This document shows, one piece after another, positions 22,525 to 35,224 of a stretch of 64,000 bases of DNA (positions are counted from its first letter, which is position 1; each line of letters begins with the position of its first letter). The notes below the pieces were generated by a model, which had not been told where the DNA came from, ran no database searches, and saw only the letters and a list, made by a program, of their open reading frames with translations. The position numbers and the translations under genes are program-made. Origin of the DNA: Magicicada septendecula (taxonomy: Eukaryota > Arthropoda > Insecta > Hemiptera > Cicadidae); contig CM068370.1 in assembly GCA_034769895.1 (NCBI GenBank), positions 46,490,344-46,554,343 of the forward strand, in the 5' to 3' direction.

Positions 22525-22778
22525 ACACACCCCTAGTGAACAACAGGTAAAGACTTCGATACCTGGTTATTCGTACGTTCGCGACAGACACAATTAGCAT
22601 AAGTTACGTTCCAGAGCGACGACGGATTGGTAAGACATGAGAGTACACATTACACTCTGACACTTTTACATTTTGTAGAGAACGACGAGCGAGTGTTATT
22701 ACAAATTGGCAACCAACTGGTGAGGCTACAAGAAAGGGAAATAAGAAATTCTAGCGGCGATTACGAAAGGATAATAAG

Positions 22779-23822
22779 ATGCATACAAGAGGGTTGTCGA
22801 AAAAATTGGCAAAGGACCAAGAAACGGAAGAAAATAGAGGGGAAGAAGAGGAAATAACAGCGGTTGAAGAGGTGGAGACAATATTAACCACAGCAGAACC
22901 AACCCAAGACGAAGAAATGGAACTACAGGCGGGTGACAAGGGAGAAGTTAGAGGAGACCCGAACATACTAAAATTAATGGAAATGATGAATAGTATGAAC
23001 AATAAATTAGACAAGAATGAGGAGAATCTGAAACAGATGAACGATAAATTCGACAGCATGAAGGAAGAAGCCAATGAAAATTTTAGGAAACAGAAGGAAG
23101 AAACTAAAGAACAAAACGAGGTTTTAAGGGAAAACTTAAAGAAACAAATCAGTGAAAATATAGACACAGTGAACGCTAGAATCGAAAGCAACAATGAGAC
23201 GTTAAAACAACAAATAGACAAAAGAATGGAGGAACATGGCGATAATGTGAGGAAGAACCAGCAGCCGTTGCAACAACGATTGACGGAGAACATTCAAAGA
23301 AGAAATGAAGAGTTGAAGGAAGAATTGAAGGAGGACCAGAAAAACAAAGAAGAAATGAAGCAGCAAATGGTACACCAATTAATGGAGTACCGGGAAGAAG
23401 CAAAACAGCAGGTAACCGAAACCAGTGAGAAATTAGAGGAGACACTGGAGAGATTGGAGAAAACCAACGAAACTGTTTTAGAAGTCCGTAAGGAGGTAAT
23501 CAATAAAATAAACAACCTCGAAGGAGAAAACAAAAGGAGAATTGATGAGTGTCACAAAGAAACAACCAAAAAGTGTGAACATGTAAACCAGGATATACAT
23601 CAAGTCCGGGAAGAAAACCAGAAGGAGATAGCAGTCATACGAACGGACCTGGGAGAAAGAATGGAAGGGTTAATTTCAGAATTAACCCAGAAAATGGTCA
23701 GCAACAACTTGAGTAACGGGAGGTATGAGAACCAGAACGGACAATCTCTCACGTCATACTTTCTGGAAAAAATCTGCATGGCCAGAAATTTGGAACCCCA
23801 CATTTCTGAAGAGTGTCTAGTC
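22779..23822 (+). pseudogene. Element A Gag, N-terminal coiled-coil part
   Basis: The frame starts MHTRGLSKKLAKDQ. Residues 20-60 are acidic, then about 200 residues form a long charged coiled coil (LMEMMNSMNNKLDKNEENLK and similar). The last part (SLTSYFLEKICMARNL, EPHISEECLV) resembles the Gag capsid C-terminal half. Gypsy B is inserted exactly after the GTC codon at 23820-23822. The raw frame reads on into B's LTR to 23900, but those codons are foreign. Gag resumes in frame at 39599 (IQLSYHYDDAIQKAHMY). No pol gene follows. Confidence 0.85.
23819..23822. repeat. Target-site duplication AGTC (left of Gypsy B)
   Basis: AGTC is repeated at 39595-39598 immediately after the last B LTR. Using it once restores the Gag frame of element A. 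The duplication flanks the whole tandem array, so the array occupies a single target site. Confidence 0.9.
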
Positions 23823-25366
23823 TATCACGGAAAATTGCATTCTCAACAATTTTACGGGGACAAAGTCATATGGTACACAGGGAGAAATATAAATTTATAG
23901 AAAGCGGCGGTTTTCTTTAGAAGTAAGAAAACATTAAAATATGTAGTAAAGAGCGATAGATGTTCAAAAGACGACCTTGCGTTGAAGCCAGTAAGTCGGC
24001 TAAGAATTTACAAATTGTCACGGACGGGTCGGACCGTCATAAAACTGTATTGTTTGCTAGGGTGTAAGAAACATTTACTTAGGTTGTAAAAGTTAAGTGC
24101 ATCTAACAAAAGGAGCTATATTTTAGAAAGAGGTGTATGTGTGAAATGGAAGGTGACGCAAAGTTTCATACCACGTGTTCACGCGCATTTTGTGGACGAA
24201 TAACGGATAGCGTCATTTTTTACGCGGGCTGTTCCGTTAAACAGATTGGGTAGTTTTGAATTTAGCGGTAAGTCAGACCAATAGGCGTGTAGTTTGTCGA
24301 TATTGAGTGAGGGTAGTTTGTAGCGAAATATAAAAATACGGAGTGTAAGAAGTTAAGTCAGTCAACGGAGAGATTACAGATATTAGACTCGTAATACAGT
24401 ATTTATTTTAGTTTACGGGAAAATTACAACACTAAGAATCATATTAGTTGTAATAATAATTTCTCAGTAATTTTATTAAATATATTTCAATCGCCACGTA
24501 AGTCAGTCACGGTAACGCGATAGTAATCTGTGCGGAAGTTAGGATCGCAAACACTTAATAAATGTTCATAAGAAGATCAACGTAACACCGAGTAACATAT
24601 CTAAGTTTAATTAATACAACAACCGTTTAAAAAGTCGAGTTACATAGCGATTTAAATGTGTGAAACGTCATGGTGCGGGACGGTCGATCAATAAGCAGTT
24701 ATTAATCTGGTGTTAGACGCACTTAGCTTTGGTAATGAAATACGGTGTTTTTCTACAAGTGTATTAGTATACAGCACCTGTGTAATTATCACTAAGCAAG
24801 TTGAGTGAATGGTGTAATACTTGTGAAACCAGTGTAATTAGTGCGACCTGACAAGGATAATTATTCAACGGATAACTTCTGATCACCAGCCTGGAAACCA
24901 CATCGCAGAGGACATCGCATCGCAGAGTAATTCAACAGACACGTAATTAACAACAATGAACAATCATTTTATATTGCTTATTAATATCAAATATATGTCA
25001 ATCTTGTTTTGGTGACTCAATCAGTCTAAGGATCCATTGCTAAGAAATAAATCTGATAGTAAATGAATAAAGTACTGAATGATAAATTTGTAATATTTGA
25101 ATACAACTGGTACTAAAAAATTTAATTAATAACAAATAAATTGTGTTTATTTATTACTGGTGCCCTGGGATAATTCTAAAGAGTCGGTACACGAAAGTAA
25201 GTGTGATATCTTATTGTTAAAATTTGATATGTGATAAATATTAATTTTGTCATTGAATAATTTAATTTGATAAACTCTTACTTTATACATGCTCGTAGGC
25301 CAAGTAGTATGCAAAGTAGTAACAAAATAGTAGTGATATATGGCCTATATTTAAAAGTGTATTACA
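23823..25366 (+). repeat. Gypsy B LTR, first copy
   Basis: Ends are TATCACGG and GTATTACA, so the 5' end is TA rather than the usual TG. A TATAAAAA motif at 24329-24336 is a candidate promoter element. Four bases differ from both other LTRs (for example near 23947, 23962, 23977 and 24585). Confidence 0.9.
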
Positions 25367-25369
25367 TTC

Positions 25370-25389
25370 TGGCGCCCGGAACGTGGGAC
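25370..25389 (+). other. Primer binding site of Gypsy B, copy 1
   Basis: TGGCGCCCGGAACGTGGGAC begins three bases after the LTR end. It resembles the lysine-tRNA site of D with extra bases. The same sequence is at 32484 after the middle LTR and is absent after the third LTR, as expected. Confidence 0.75.
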
Positions 25390-25464
25390 TATTGAGTCAC
25401 TAATAGAATAGTAAAATAAGAATAAAATAGAATTAAGAATAACAATAATATAATATATAGTTGT

Positions 25465-26463
25465 ATGATTACGCGGAGTAAGAGTAGGAAAAACATTAAC
25501 ACACAGAACAACACGCACGGAGAAAACAAGAACATGAATACAGAAACAACACCCCACGGTAACGAAATGGACTTCGATATAAACAATCAGCTAGGAGATT
25601 CGCAGACGATCGCGCACATTTCAATGGGGAATGAAGAGTCAGGGACACGGGGACTGAACGAAGAAAATGCAGAAACACAACATATTACACAAGAAACACT
25701 AGTAGAGGTTAGAGAGAGACCAGTATATCAGACATTACTAGAGAAAAACAAAGACACCGATATATGTACAATACTCCAACAACTAGTACAACAAACACAA
25801 CGAATTGAACAACAATCGAAAGAAACAAAAGAACAACTATTACGACAAACACAACGAATTGAACAACAATCGAAAGAAACAAAAGAACAAATACAAGAAC
25901 TGGCGGAAAAAACAACACAACAGCTAACACAACAAGCGACACAACACAAACAACAAATGCAACGATTATCAGAGCAGATACACAAACAAAATATGGAACT
26001 AAGAAACGAAGTATTCACGCAACTCAATCAAGAAAGAGCAAATAACCAAAAAGTTCTCCAGGAGTTTAGAGTAGATATTGATAATAAGATCGAAGAAAAT
26101 TGTGATAAGATTAGTACCGAAATTAGTGCCAATACAAAACAACAAATTAAAGAACTTGACGAAAAATACAATAATAATTTTGAAATAATTATTGAAACAG
26201 TAAGTGTAAACAATCAAAGATGTGCAGATAACACGGCAGCTATAAATGAATTAAAGGTCAAAAAACTGAAAGAGTTGGAAACTAAAATCAACAGCAAGTC
26301 TGACGAGACACACCTTAAATTACAACAAATACAACAGGAAGTACGAACTAAACTAGCGTCAATAAGCAATACACCATGTAATCGGAGCATGACAAACGAA
26401 CAGGTGAAGGACATAAAATATAATGGCACGGGTGATTTCCCGATGGATTTATTAAAGAATTGA
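25465..26463 (+). pseudogene. Gypsy B Gag N-terminal coiled coil, copy 1
   Basis: The 332-residue frame starts MITRSKSRKNINTQ 75 bases after the primer site. Residues 85-260 are Gln/Lys/Glu-rich coiled coil, with an internal repeat of TQRIEQQSKETKEQ (two adjacent copies of about 14 residues). It ends NGTGDFPMDLLKN at a stop caused by a frame change; the next frame continues with ELNEIFREHYQ. Start MxTR and the coiled coil are shared with Gag of element A. Confidence 0.82.
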
Positions 26464-27106
26464 ATGAAATATTCAGAGAACATTATCAAGATGCTGGAAA
26501 CATCAAGTGGATAGCAAGACATCTTGAGGGAGAGGCAGCAGTGTGGTGGAGGTTAGTAAAAGATAACATTAAAAATTTTGTGGACTTCACTGACGCATTT
26601 ATAAGTAAATATTGGAATGACGTCATTCAAGAGAGAGTACGCAATGTACTGGAATTCGGAAGGTATCACGCCGAGAATGGATCCAATACTTAGAGCGTAA
26701 ACTGTTAGAAAACCGACAATTAATTCCGCCAATACCTGATAAGTATTTAATTAGAAAAATTACTAAACATTATCCGCTTGAAATAAGAGTTGCGATAATT
26801 ACTCGTGGTGTAGTGACAATCAATGAATTCGAGCAGGTCTTGTTAGAATTTATGAGTCTGAGAAGTGACACCAGGGAGGCGAGCCGAGGGTACTATGACG
26901 GACGGCAAGATCGTAAATCATGGACGAGGGGTGAAGAGGAGAGAGAGCGACCAGCTGAGCACGGGCGCGCAAATGAAAGTGAAAGTAGGCCAGTTACTTC
27001 TCACTACCCCAAACGAACAAACAAGTTTAAAAATGAGAACGAACCTATTCCATCGACCAGCGGTGCGAACGGTAACAAAATTAATACCGTTATGCCAAAA
27101 AACTAG
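26460..27106 (+). pseudogene. Gypsy B Gag capsid and basic tail, copy 1, frameshifted
   Basis: The first frame (26460-26693) has the Ty3 Gag-like segment ARHLEGEAAVWW and FTDAFISKYWNDV. A second frameshift at about 26680 moves the reading into the frame that ends at 27106, with IQYLERKLLENR, a KYLIRKITKHYP segment and an Arg/Glu-rich tail. No CCHC or other zinc knuckle is visible. The product would be an RNA-binding structural protein, but two frame breaks prevent it. Confidence 0.8.
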
Positions 27107-27189
27107 CTAAGTTTTGTAAATATGAAGTAGACTTAAGTAATATTAGTAAATATATTAACACTACTTTTATAGATTTAAGAGATGATTTA

Positions 27190-27876
27190 ATGGATAATGA
27201 TGATGTCAACATAATAGGTAAAGTTAATAAATGTCCGGAAGTAAGTGTCTCGTTGAACGGAGTGTCTACATGCGCCTTATTGGGCACCGGGAGCCAATTA
27301 AACGCTGTCTCAGAACAGTGGTTTAAAGACACTAAAAAGGAATTGGGTGATCTAGAAATGTTAAAATTGTCGAATACCGTAATTAAGGGTGCAACTGGCA
27401 ATAAGTCAAAAAGGGTTACACAACAAATCCTATTAACTGTCCAAATCGAAAGTTTAAGAGTCGATAGTGTCTTCGTAGTTGTCCCAGAATTAATAAAAGA
27501 TTGTATCTTAGGCATAGGGTTATTGGAAGAAAATGGGTGTGTGATCGACCTGAACAACAAACGATTAATCATTCAGGGAGACCAAAACCAGGAAGGAACT
27601 ACAGCGGAGATACTACGAGTAGAACTCGCATCTGCCGATGAAGAGATCGAAGAATTGATTGGACAGAAGGTACAAACTATCACAGAAATAACCGAAGCTG
27701 AACGGAGCGAGCTAAAGCATATTTTGATGGATAATAAAATGGTATTCCGGGATACGCCAGGTAGGATTAACTCGTATCAACATAAATTCGAAGTCACCGA
27801 TCGGACACCCTACTGTCAGAAAGGTTGGCCGATTCCGATGAGATACAAGGAAGCAGTGAAGGCAGAAATCCAGTAA
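27190..27876 (+). pseudogene. Gypsy B protease and RT start, copy 1, catalytic Asp lost
   Basis: This 228-residue frame begins in the protease. The active-site motif reads ALLGTGSQLNAVSE, with Gly where retropepsins have the catalytic Asp; the enzyme would be dead. The fold otherwise continues normally (ELIKDCILGIGLLEENGCVID). The frame then enters the RT N-terminus (PIPMRYKEAVKAEIQ) and stops at TAA (27874-27876). The RT continues in the same frame from 27877. Confidence 0.88.
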
Positions 27877-28110
27877 ATGGAGGCGCATGGTGTTATTGAA
27901 AGGGCCCAGAGTCCATACGTCAACCCTATGGTTACTGTCGTAAAGAAAGACCAGACGGTTAGATTATGTTTGGACGCCCGTAAGCTGAATTCAGTAACAG
28001 TTCCAGACCATGAGGGAGCCATTCCAATTAACGAGATACTGGCAAAATGTGGTAACATTAAAGTCATATCCACAATTGACCTCCGTACTCATTTTGGCAA
28101 ATCCCATTGC
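27877..28110 (+). pseudogene. Gypsy B RT fingers fragment, copy 1
   Basis: This is the same frame after the nonsense codon: MEAHGVIERAQSPYVNPMV, then VRLCLDARKLNSVTVPDHE and VISTIDLRTHFG with the first RT catalytic aspartate. A frameshift near 28097 sends the raw frame into noise that ends at 28173, while RT continues in the frame of 28107-29753. Confidence 0.85.
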
Positions 28111-29753
28111 ATCAGGAATGTAGAGATTTTACTGGGTTTTTGTACGAAGGCAAGTGCTATCGGTACACAGTGACGCCGTTCGGATTGAAGACTAGCCTAG
28201 CAAGTTTAACACGTGGTTTGGACAGAGTATTGTCGGAAGAAGTGAAGGCATTTACGATCTTATATGTAGATGACTGCTTATGTATCTCGGATAGCGTGGA
28301 AGAGCACCTACGGCACTTAAAATTATTATTACGTGACATCAAACAAGCTAATTTAACTGTCAACTTTAAAAAATCGCAGCTGTTTCGTAAAGAGATTGAT
28401 TACCTGGGATATCGCTTAACAACAGAGGGTATTACCGCCGCACCGGATAAGATTAGAGCCATTCAGGAATTTCGGAAGCCAAAGAATCAAAAACAACTTA
28501 AAGGATTTCTGGGCTTAACCAATTTTTACAACCGATTCACCAATAAATACGCCGAAGCGACGCAACCGTTGTTAAACTTATTAAAAAAGAATACCACGTT
28601 TAAATGGACAAAGGAAATGGATCAGCATTTTGAGAGAGTCAAGGAATTATTCATCGAATCAGTGGTCCTTAAGCATCCTGACCCCAACAAGCGTTTCTAC
28701 CTACAGACGGATGCGAGTCGTTATGCGCTGGGAGGCCAGCTTTACCAGCTAGACGAGAATAACGACATTGGAGTAGTCGCATACACAAGCCGCGTGGTAC
28801 GGGGAGCTGAGCGTAATTACTTCACCACAGAATTAGAGCTACTGAGTGTTGTATACTGTTTGCAAAAATTTAGGACCTACGTACTGGGTAAGCCTTTTAC
28901 AATAATTACTGACAACAAGGCGTTAATATTCATAAAAAAGTGCCACCTAAATAATTCCCGCATAACGCGATGGATTCTCGCTATACAGGAGTATGATTTC
29001 GACATCATTCACTGCAAAGGGCGAGATAACATCGTGGCGGACATCCTGAGCAGGCATCCTGAAGACATGGACGAGGAACAACCAATCGATCGAACCGAGG
29101 AGTTAGAGATCAATCTTATCAACATCCGCATCAGTAAGGAGGCTAAGGAGCAGCTCAAGAATATAAGAAGTTATCAACTAGCTGACATGAAATTGAAGCA
29201 AATTATCGACGTAATACGAGCCAATAAACAACATAAACTTGCCCAAAAATACAGTTGGCACAATGACAAATTATACCGAAGCGAAAAAGGGATATGGAAA
29301 CTTATGTTGACCAATGAACTTTGCCACAATATGATTGCTGAACTACATCAGGGATACAGTCATGTGGGAAATCGTCGTACATATCAACTGTTCAAAGAAA
29401 ATTTCACGGGGAACTCAGTTAATAAGATTACCAAATTAATTACGAAAACTTGTCAAATATGCCAGAAAAGCAAGGACCATTTTAAACGAATGGTAGGCGA
29501 AACGCAGCCTGTCATACCCCAAAACAAGAGTGAACTAGTTAGTATTGACTACTATGGACCATTACCGGTATCCACGGGCAAGGTCAGGTACATACTCACT
29601 GTGATTGACAACTTCACCAAATATGTAAAATTATATAAATTAAGGCAAGCCACCATGACCGCCATTATAAATAAAATTAAATTGTATTGTGAAGAAATGG
29701 GAAGGCCATCAGCAATGCTGACTGACAACGGTACCCAGTTCACCAGTCAATGA
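28107..29753 (+). pseudogene. Gypsy B RT palm, RNase H and integrase, copy 1
   Basis: This 548-residue frame has TVTPFGLKTS, then ILYVDDCLCIS with YVDD at residues 53-56. RNase H follows with YLQTDASRYALGG (Asp 202), TTELELLSVVY and TDNKALIF. The integrase HHCC region reads HQGYSHVGNRRTYQ to CQICQKSKD (about 412-455). The first two catalytic aspartates are in SIDYYGPLP and LTDNGTQF. A TGA at 29751-29753 cuts the integrase core before the catalytic Glu. The same frame continues at 29754. Confidence 0.9.
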
Positions 29754-30380
29754 TGGTTCACAGCATTGACTGAGATGGGTATTAAACCAAAATATACCGC
29801 TGTTCGCAATCCGTGCACTAATTCGGCCGAAAGGATCAATCGACAATTAGGCAACATGTTTAGGGCATTGACATCCGAAAGACACACAAAGTGGGGACAA
29901 TTTCTTAATCTAGTTGAAGCATGTATAAATCAAACATACCATGAGACAATTGAAACCACCCCATACGAGGCACAGTGGGGAAGAAAACCGGAGCGGGACT
30001 GGACCAAATATCTTGACAAGGAAATGATGCCGACAAGCCAACCAATTACTTATCATAATATTTACTTACGCATAAAAGAAAAGGGAGAAAAAAGGACAAA
30101 TCGAATCAACGCTGCTCGTCAGATTTCAAAATTCCAAATAGGAGATAAGGTGTTGCTACGCACGTATCCAATCTCAGATATTAACAAGAAGATAATAGGG
30201 AAATTTTGCAATTTATTTGAAGGACCATATAAAATAACAAAGGAACTCGGAACAGCAACCTACCAGCTAGAAGACGCACGACGACCAGGATGTATCAGAG
30301 GAAATTTTAATATACGACAATTAAAACCGTATTATGAGCAAAGACCCATTACTACACACATGAACACTGATACTACATAG
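29754..30380 (+). pseudogene. Gypsy B integrase C-terminal part, copy 1
   Basis: This is the continuation after the nonsense codon: WFTALTEMGIKPKY, then NSAERINRQLGNMF with the catalytic Glu, and a C-terminal region with FQIGDKVLLRTYP and GNFNIRQLKPYY. It ends at a natural-looking stop. The 556 bases to the next LTR (30381-30936) hold no gene; they end in the polypurine tract CGGGGGGACGA at 30926-30936. Confidence 0.88.
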
Positions 30381-30936
30381 ATACTAAACAGATTGTAATA
30401 GCACACAACGTCTACATATGTAATAATTGTAAGATTCGAATACTGGTGTAATAAATAAGATAATCATTGTTAATTATTAAATTGTATAAGGATTCCAAAA
30501 GATATTAGCGTAGTTATTATGAATGTACTACATTGTAAGAGTAAGTTAAGGGAAGTAGAACGTAAACAGATGTTAGGGCAAAATGTCATTGTAACATGTG
30601 TTGAGATGAAAGGGAGAGTAAAGCAAAATATTTTAAAAGTAGACGTTTGACCAGTTTGTCAAGGGTGGGACGGAGAGTCTGTATGTAAACAAACCTTGAA
30701 ATGCCGTTGACACTTAGGGTATAACAACAGATCGTAAACTAACTAATATTACCATGTTGTGTTAAATAAATTAAAAGTAATTAATATAATGTGATGTATA
30801 AACAAATCTAGATTATAGCAAGGGTTAAACAAATTATTGTTCGTAATATAAAATTTTAGCAGGGGATTAGGGACGCATCAATAGAATCAATCCCAAATTC
30901 TATTAAATTTTTGATATGATTCTATCGGGGGGACGA

Positions 30937-32480
30937 TATCACGGAAAATTGCATTCTCAACAATTTTACGGGGACAAAGTCATATGGTACACAGGGAGAA
31001 ATATAAATTTATAGAAAGCAGTGGTTTTCTTTAGAAGTAAGAAAACATTAAAATATGTAGTAAAGAGCGATAGATATTCAAAAGACGACCTTGCGTTGAC
31101 GCCAGTAAGTCGGCTAAGAATTTACAAATTGTCACGGACGGGTCGGACCGTCATAAAACTGTATTGTTTGCTAGGGTGTAAGAAACATTTACTTAGGTTG
31201 TAAAAGTTAAGTGCATCTAACAAAAGGAGCTATATTTTAGAAAGAGGTGTATGTGTGAAATGGAAGGTGACGCAAAGTTTCATACCACGTGTTCACGCGC
31301 ATTTTGTGGACGAATAACGGATAGCGTCATTTTTTACGCGGGCTGTTCCGTTAAACAGATTGGGTAGTTTTGAATTTAGCGGTAAGTCAGACCAATAGGC
31401 GTGTAGTTTGTCGATATTGAGTGAGGGTAGTTTGTAGCGAAATATAAAAATACGGAGTGTAAGAAGTTAAGTCAGTCAACGGAGAGATTACAGATATTAG
31501 ACTCGTAATACAGTATTTATTTTAGTTTACGGGAAAATTACAACACTAAGAATCATATTAGTTGTAATAATAATTTCTCAGTAATTTTATTAAATATATT
31601 TCAATCGCCACGTAAGTCAGTCACGGTAACGCGATAGTAATCTGTGCGGAAGTTAGGATCGCAAACACTTAATAAATGTTCATAAGAAGATCAACGTAAA
31701 ACCGAGTAACATATCTAAGTTTAATTAATACAACAACCGTTTAAAAAGTCGAGTTACATAGCGATTTAAATGTGTGAAACGTCATGGTGCGGGACGGTCG
31801 ATCAATAAGCAGTTATTAATCTGGTGTTAGACGCACTTAGCTTTGGTAATGAAATACGGTGTTTTTCTACAAGTGTATTAGTATACAGCACCTGTGTAAT
31901 TATCACTAAGCAAGTTGAGTGAATGGTGTAATACTTGTGAAACCAGTGTAATTAGTGCGACCTGACAAGGATAATTATTCAACGGATAACTTCTGATCAC
32001 CAGCCTGGAAACCACATCGCAGAGGACATCGCATCGCAGAGTAATTCAACAGACACGTAATTAACAACAATGAACAATCATTTTATATTGCTTATTAATA
32101 TCAAATATATGTCAATCTTGTTTTGGTGACTCAATCAGTCTAAGGATCCATTGCTAAGAAATAAATCTGATAGTAAATGAATAAAGTACTGAATGATAAA
32201 TTTGTAATATTTGAATACAACTGGTACTAAAAAATTTAATTAATAACAAATAAATTGTGTTTATTTATTACTGGTGCCCTGGGATAATTCTAAAGAGTCG
32301 GTACACGAAAGTAAGTGTGATATCTTATTGTTAAAATTTGATATGTGATAAATATTAATTTTGTCATTGAATAATTTAATTTGATAAACTCTTACTTTAT
32401 ACATGCTCGTAGGCCAAGTAGTATGCAAAGTAGTAACAAAATAGTAGTGATATATGGCCTATATTTAAAAGTGTATTACA
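30937..32480 (+). repeat. Gypsy B LTR, middle copy
   Basis: At the eight sites where the outer LTRs differ it matches the third LTR at four (three near the 5' end, one near 31699) and the first LTR at the other four. It serves at once as 3' LTR of copy 1 and 5' LTR of copy 2. Confidence 0.92.
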
Positions 32481-32483
32481 TTC

Positions 32484-32503
32484 TGGCGCCCGGAACGTGG
32501 GAC
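32484..32503 (+). other. Primer binding site of Gypsy B, copy 2
   Basis: Identical to 25370-25389 and placed identically after the middle LTR. Confidence 0.75.
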
Positions 32504-32578
32504 TATTGAGTCACTAATAGAATAGTAAAATAAGAATAAAATAGAATTAAGAATAACAATAATATAATATATAGTTGT

Positions 32579-33577
32579 ATGATTACGCGGAGTAAGAGTA
32601 GGAAAAACATTAACACACAGAACAACACGCACGGAGAAAACAAGAACATGAATACAGAAACAACACCCCACGGTAACGAAATGGACTTCGATATAAACAA
32701 TCAGCTAGGAGATTCGCAGACGATCGCGCACATTTCAATGGGGAATGAAGAGTCAGGGACACGGGGACTGAACGAAGAAAATGCAGAAACACAACATATT
32801 ACACAAGAAACACTAGTAGAGGTTAGAGAGAGACCAGTATATCAGACATTACTAGAGAAAAACAAAGACACCGATATATGTACAATACTCCAACAACTAG
32901 TACAACAAACACAACGAATTGAACAACAATCGAAAGAAACAAAAGAACAACTATTACGACAAACACAACGAATTGAACAACAATCGAAAGAAACAAAAGA
33001 ACAAATACAAGAACTGGCGGAAAAAACAACACAACAGCTAACACAACAAGCGACACAACACAAACAACAAATGCAACGATTATCAGAGCAGATACACAAA
33101 CAAAATATGGAACTAAGAAACGAAGTATTCACGCAACTCAATCAAGAAAGAGCAAATAACCAAAAAGTTCTCCAGGAGTTTAGAGTAGATATTGATAATA
33201 AGATCGAAGAAAATTGTGATAAGATTAGTACCGAAATTAGTGCCAATACAAAACAACAAATTAAAGAACTTGACGAAAAATACAATAATAATTTTGAAAT
33301 AATTATTGAAACAGTAAGTGTAAACAATCAAAGATGTGCAGATAACACGGCAGCTATAAATGAATTAAAGGTCAAAAAACTGAAAGAGTTGGAAACTAAA
33401 ATCAACAGCAAGTCTGACGAGACACACCTTAAATTACAACAAATACAACAGGAAGTACGAACTAAACTAGCGTCAATAAGCAATACACCATGTAATCGGA
33501 GCATGACAAACGAACAGGTGAAGGACATAAAATATAATGGCACGGGTGATTTCCCGATGGATTTATTAAAGAATTGA
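32579..33577 (+). pseudogene. Gypsy B Gag N-terminal coiled coil, copy 2
   Basis: Its translation is identical to that of 25465-26463, including the frameshift stop. See that entry for domains. Confidence 0.82.
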
Positions 33578-34220
33578 ATGAAATATTCAGAGAACATTAT
33601 CAAGATGCTGGAAACATCAAGTGGATAGCAAGACATCTTGAGGGAGAGGCAGCAGTGTGGTGGAGGTTAGTAAAAGATAACATTAAAAATTTTGTGGACT
33701 TCACTGACGCATTTATAAGTAAATATTGGAATGACGTCATTCAAGAGAGAGTACGCAATGTACTGGAATTCGGAAGGTATCACGCCGAGAATGGATCCAA
33801 TACTTAGAGCGTAAACTGTTAGAAAACCGACAATTAATTCCGCCAATACCTGATAAGTATTTAATTAGAAAAATTACTAAACATTATCCGCTTGAAATAA
33901 GAGTTGCGATAATTACTCGTGGTGTAGTGACAATCAATGAATTCGAGCAGGTCTTGTTAGAATTTATGAGTCTGAGAAGTGACACCAGGGAGGCGAGCCG
34001 AGGGTACTATGACGGACGGCAAGATCGTAAATCATGGACGAGGGGTGAAGAGGAGAGAGAGCGACCAGCTGAGCACGGGCGCGCAAATGAAAGTGAAAGT
34101 AGGCCAGTTACTTCTCACTACCCCAAACGAACAAACAAGTTTAAAAATGAGAACGAACCTATTCCATCGACCAGCGGTGCGAACGGTAACAAAATTAATA
34201 CCGTTATGCCAAAAAACTAG
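33574..34220 (+). pseudogene. Gypsy B Gag capsid and tail, copy 2
   Basis: Identical in translation to 26460-27106, with the same second frameshift. Shared lesions show that the duplication happened after the damage. Confidence 0.8.
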
Positions 34221-34303
34221 CTAAGTTTTGTAAATATGAAGTAGACTTAAGTAATATTAGTAAATATATTAACACTACTTTTATAGATTTAAGAGATGAT
34301 TTA

Positions 34304-34990
34304 ATGGATAATGATGATGTCAACATAATAGGTAAAGTTAATAAATGTCCGGAAGTAAGTGTCTCGTTGAACGGAGTGTCTACATGCGCCTTATTGGGCA
34401 CCGGGAGCCAATTAAACGCTGTCTCAGAACAGTGGTTTAAAGACACTAAAAAGGAATTGGGTGATCTAGAAATGTTAAAATTGTCGAATACCGTAATTAA
34501 GGGTGCAACTGGCAATAAGTCAAAAAGGGTTACACAACAAATCCTATTAACTGTCCAAATCGAAAGTTTAAGAGTCGATAGTGTCTTCGTAGTTGTCCCA
34601 GAATTAATAAAAGATTGTATCTTAGGCATAGGGTTATTGGAAGAAAATGGGTGTGTGATCGACCTGAACAACAAACGATTAATCATTCAGGGAGACCAAA
34701 ACCAGGAAGGAACTACAGCGGAGATACTACGAGTAGAACTCGCATCTGCCGATGAAGAGATCGAAGAATTGATTGGACAGAAGGTACAAACTATCACAGA
34801 AATAACCGAAGCTGAACGGAGCGAGCTAAAGCATATTTTGATGGATAATAAAATGGTATTCCGGGATACGCCAGGTAGGATTAACTCGTATCAACATAAA
34901 TTCGAAGTCACCGATCGGACACCCTACTGTCAGAAAGGTTGGCCGATTCCGATGAGATACAAGGAAGCAGTGAAGGCAGAAATCCAGTAA
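34304..34990 (+). pseudogene. Gypsy B protease and RT start, copy 2
   Basis: Identical to 27190-27876. It has the same Gly for catalytic Asp in the protease motif and the same TAA in RT. Confidence 0.88.
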
Positions 34991-35224
34991 ATGGAGGCGC
35001 ATGGTGTTATTGAAAGGGCCCAGAGTCCATACGTCAACCCTATGGTTACTGTCGTAAAGAAAGACCAGACGGTTAGATTATGTTTGGACGCCCGTAAGCT
35101 GAATTCAGTAACAGTTCCAGACCATGAGGGAGCCATTCCAATTAACGAGATACTGGCAAAATGTGGTAACATTAAAGTCATATCCACAATTGACCTCCGT
35201 ACTCATTTTGGCAAATCCCATTGC
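34991..35224 (+). pseudogene. Gypsy B RT fingers fragment, copy 2
   Basis: Identical to 27877-28110, with the same frameshift after STIDLRTHFG. Confidence 0.85.

Noticed and set aside
22751-23533. Ser/Phe-rich minus-strand frames over element A Gag (also 44771-45553)
   Set aside because: They are antisense shadows of the coiled-coil Gag codons.
23823-23900. Last 26 codons of the first Gag frame (GKLHSQQFYGDKV)
   Set aside because: These are Gypsy B LTR bases read through, not Gag; true Gag resumes at 39599.
25801-25900. CRISPR-like direct repeat
   Set aside because: It is a two-unit in-frame repeat inside Gag (TQRIEQQSKETKEQ), without spacers.
25728-26027. Cys-rich minus-strand frame (also 32842-33141)
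   Set aside because: Antisense shadow of the Gln-rich Gag repeat; the cysteines are reverse-complemented CAA-ACA codons.
30381-30936. Envelope gene after integrase in Gypsy B
   Set aside because: No open frame, signal peptide or membrane segment in this stretch; the same holds for Gypsy C at 10759-11254.
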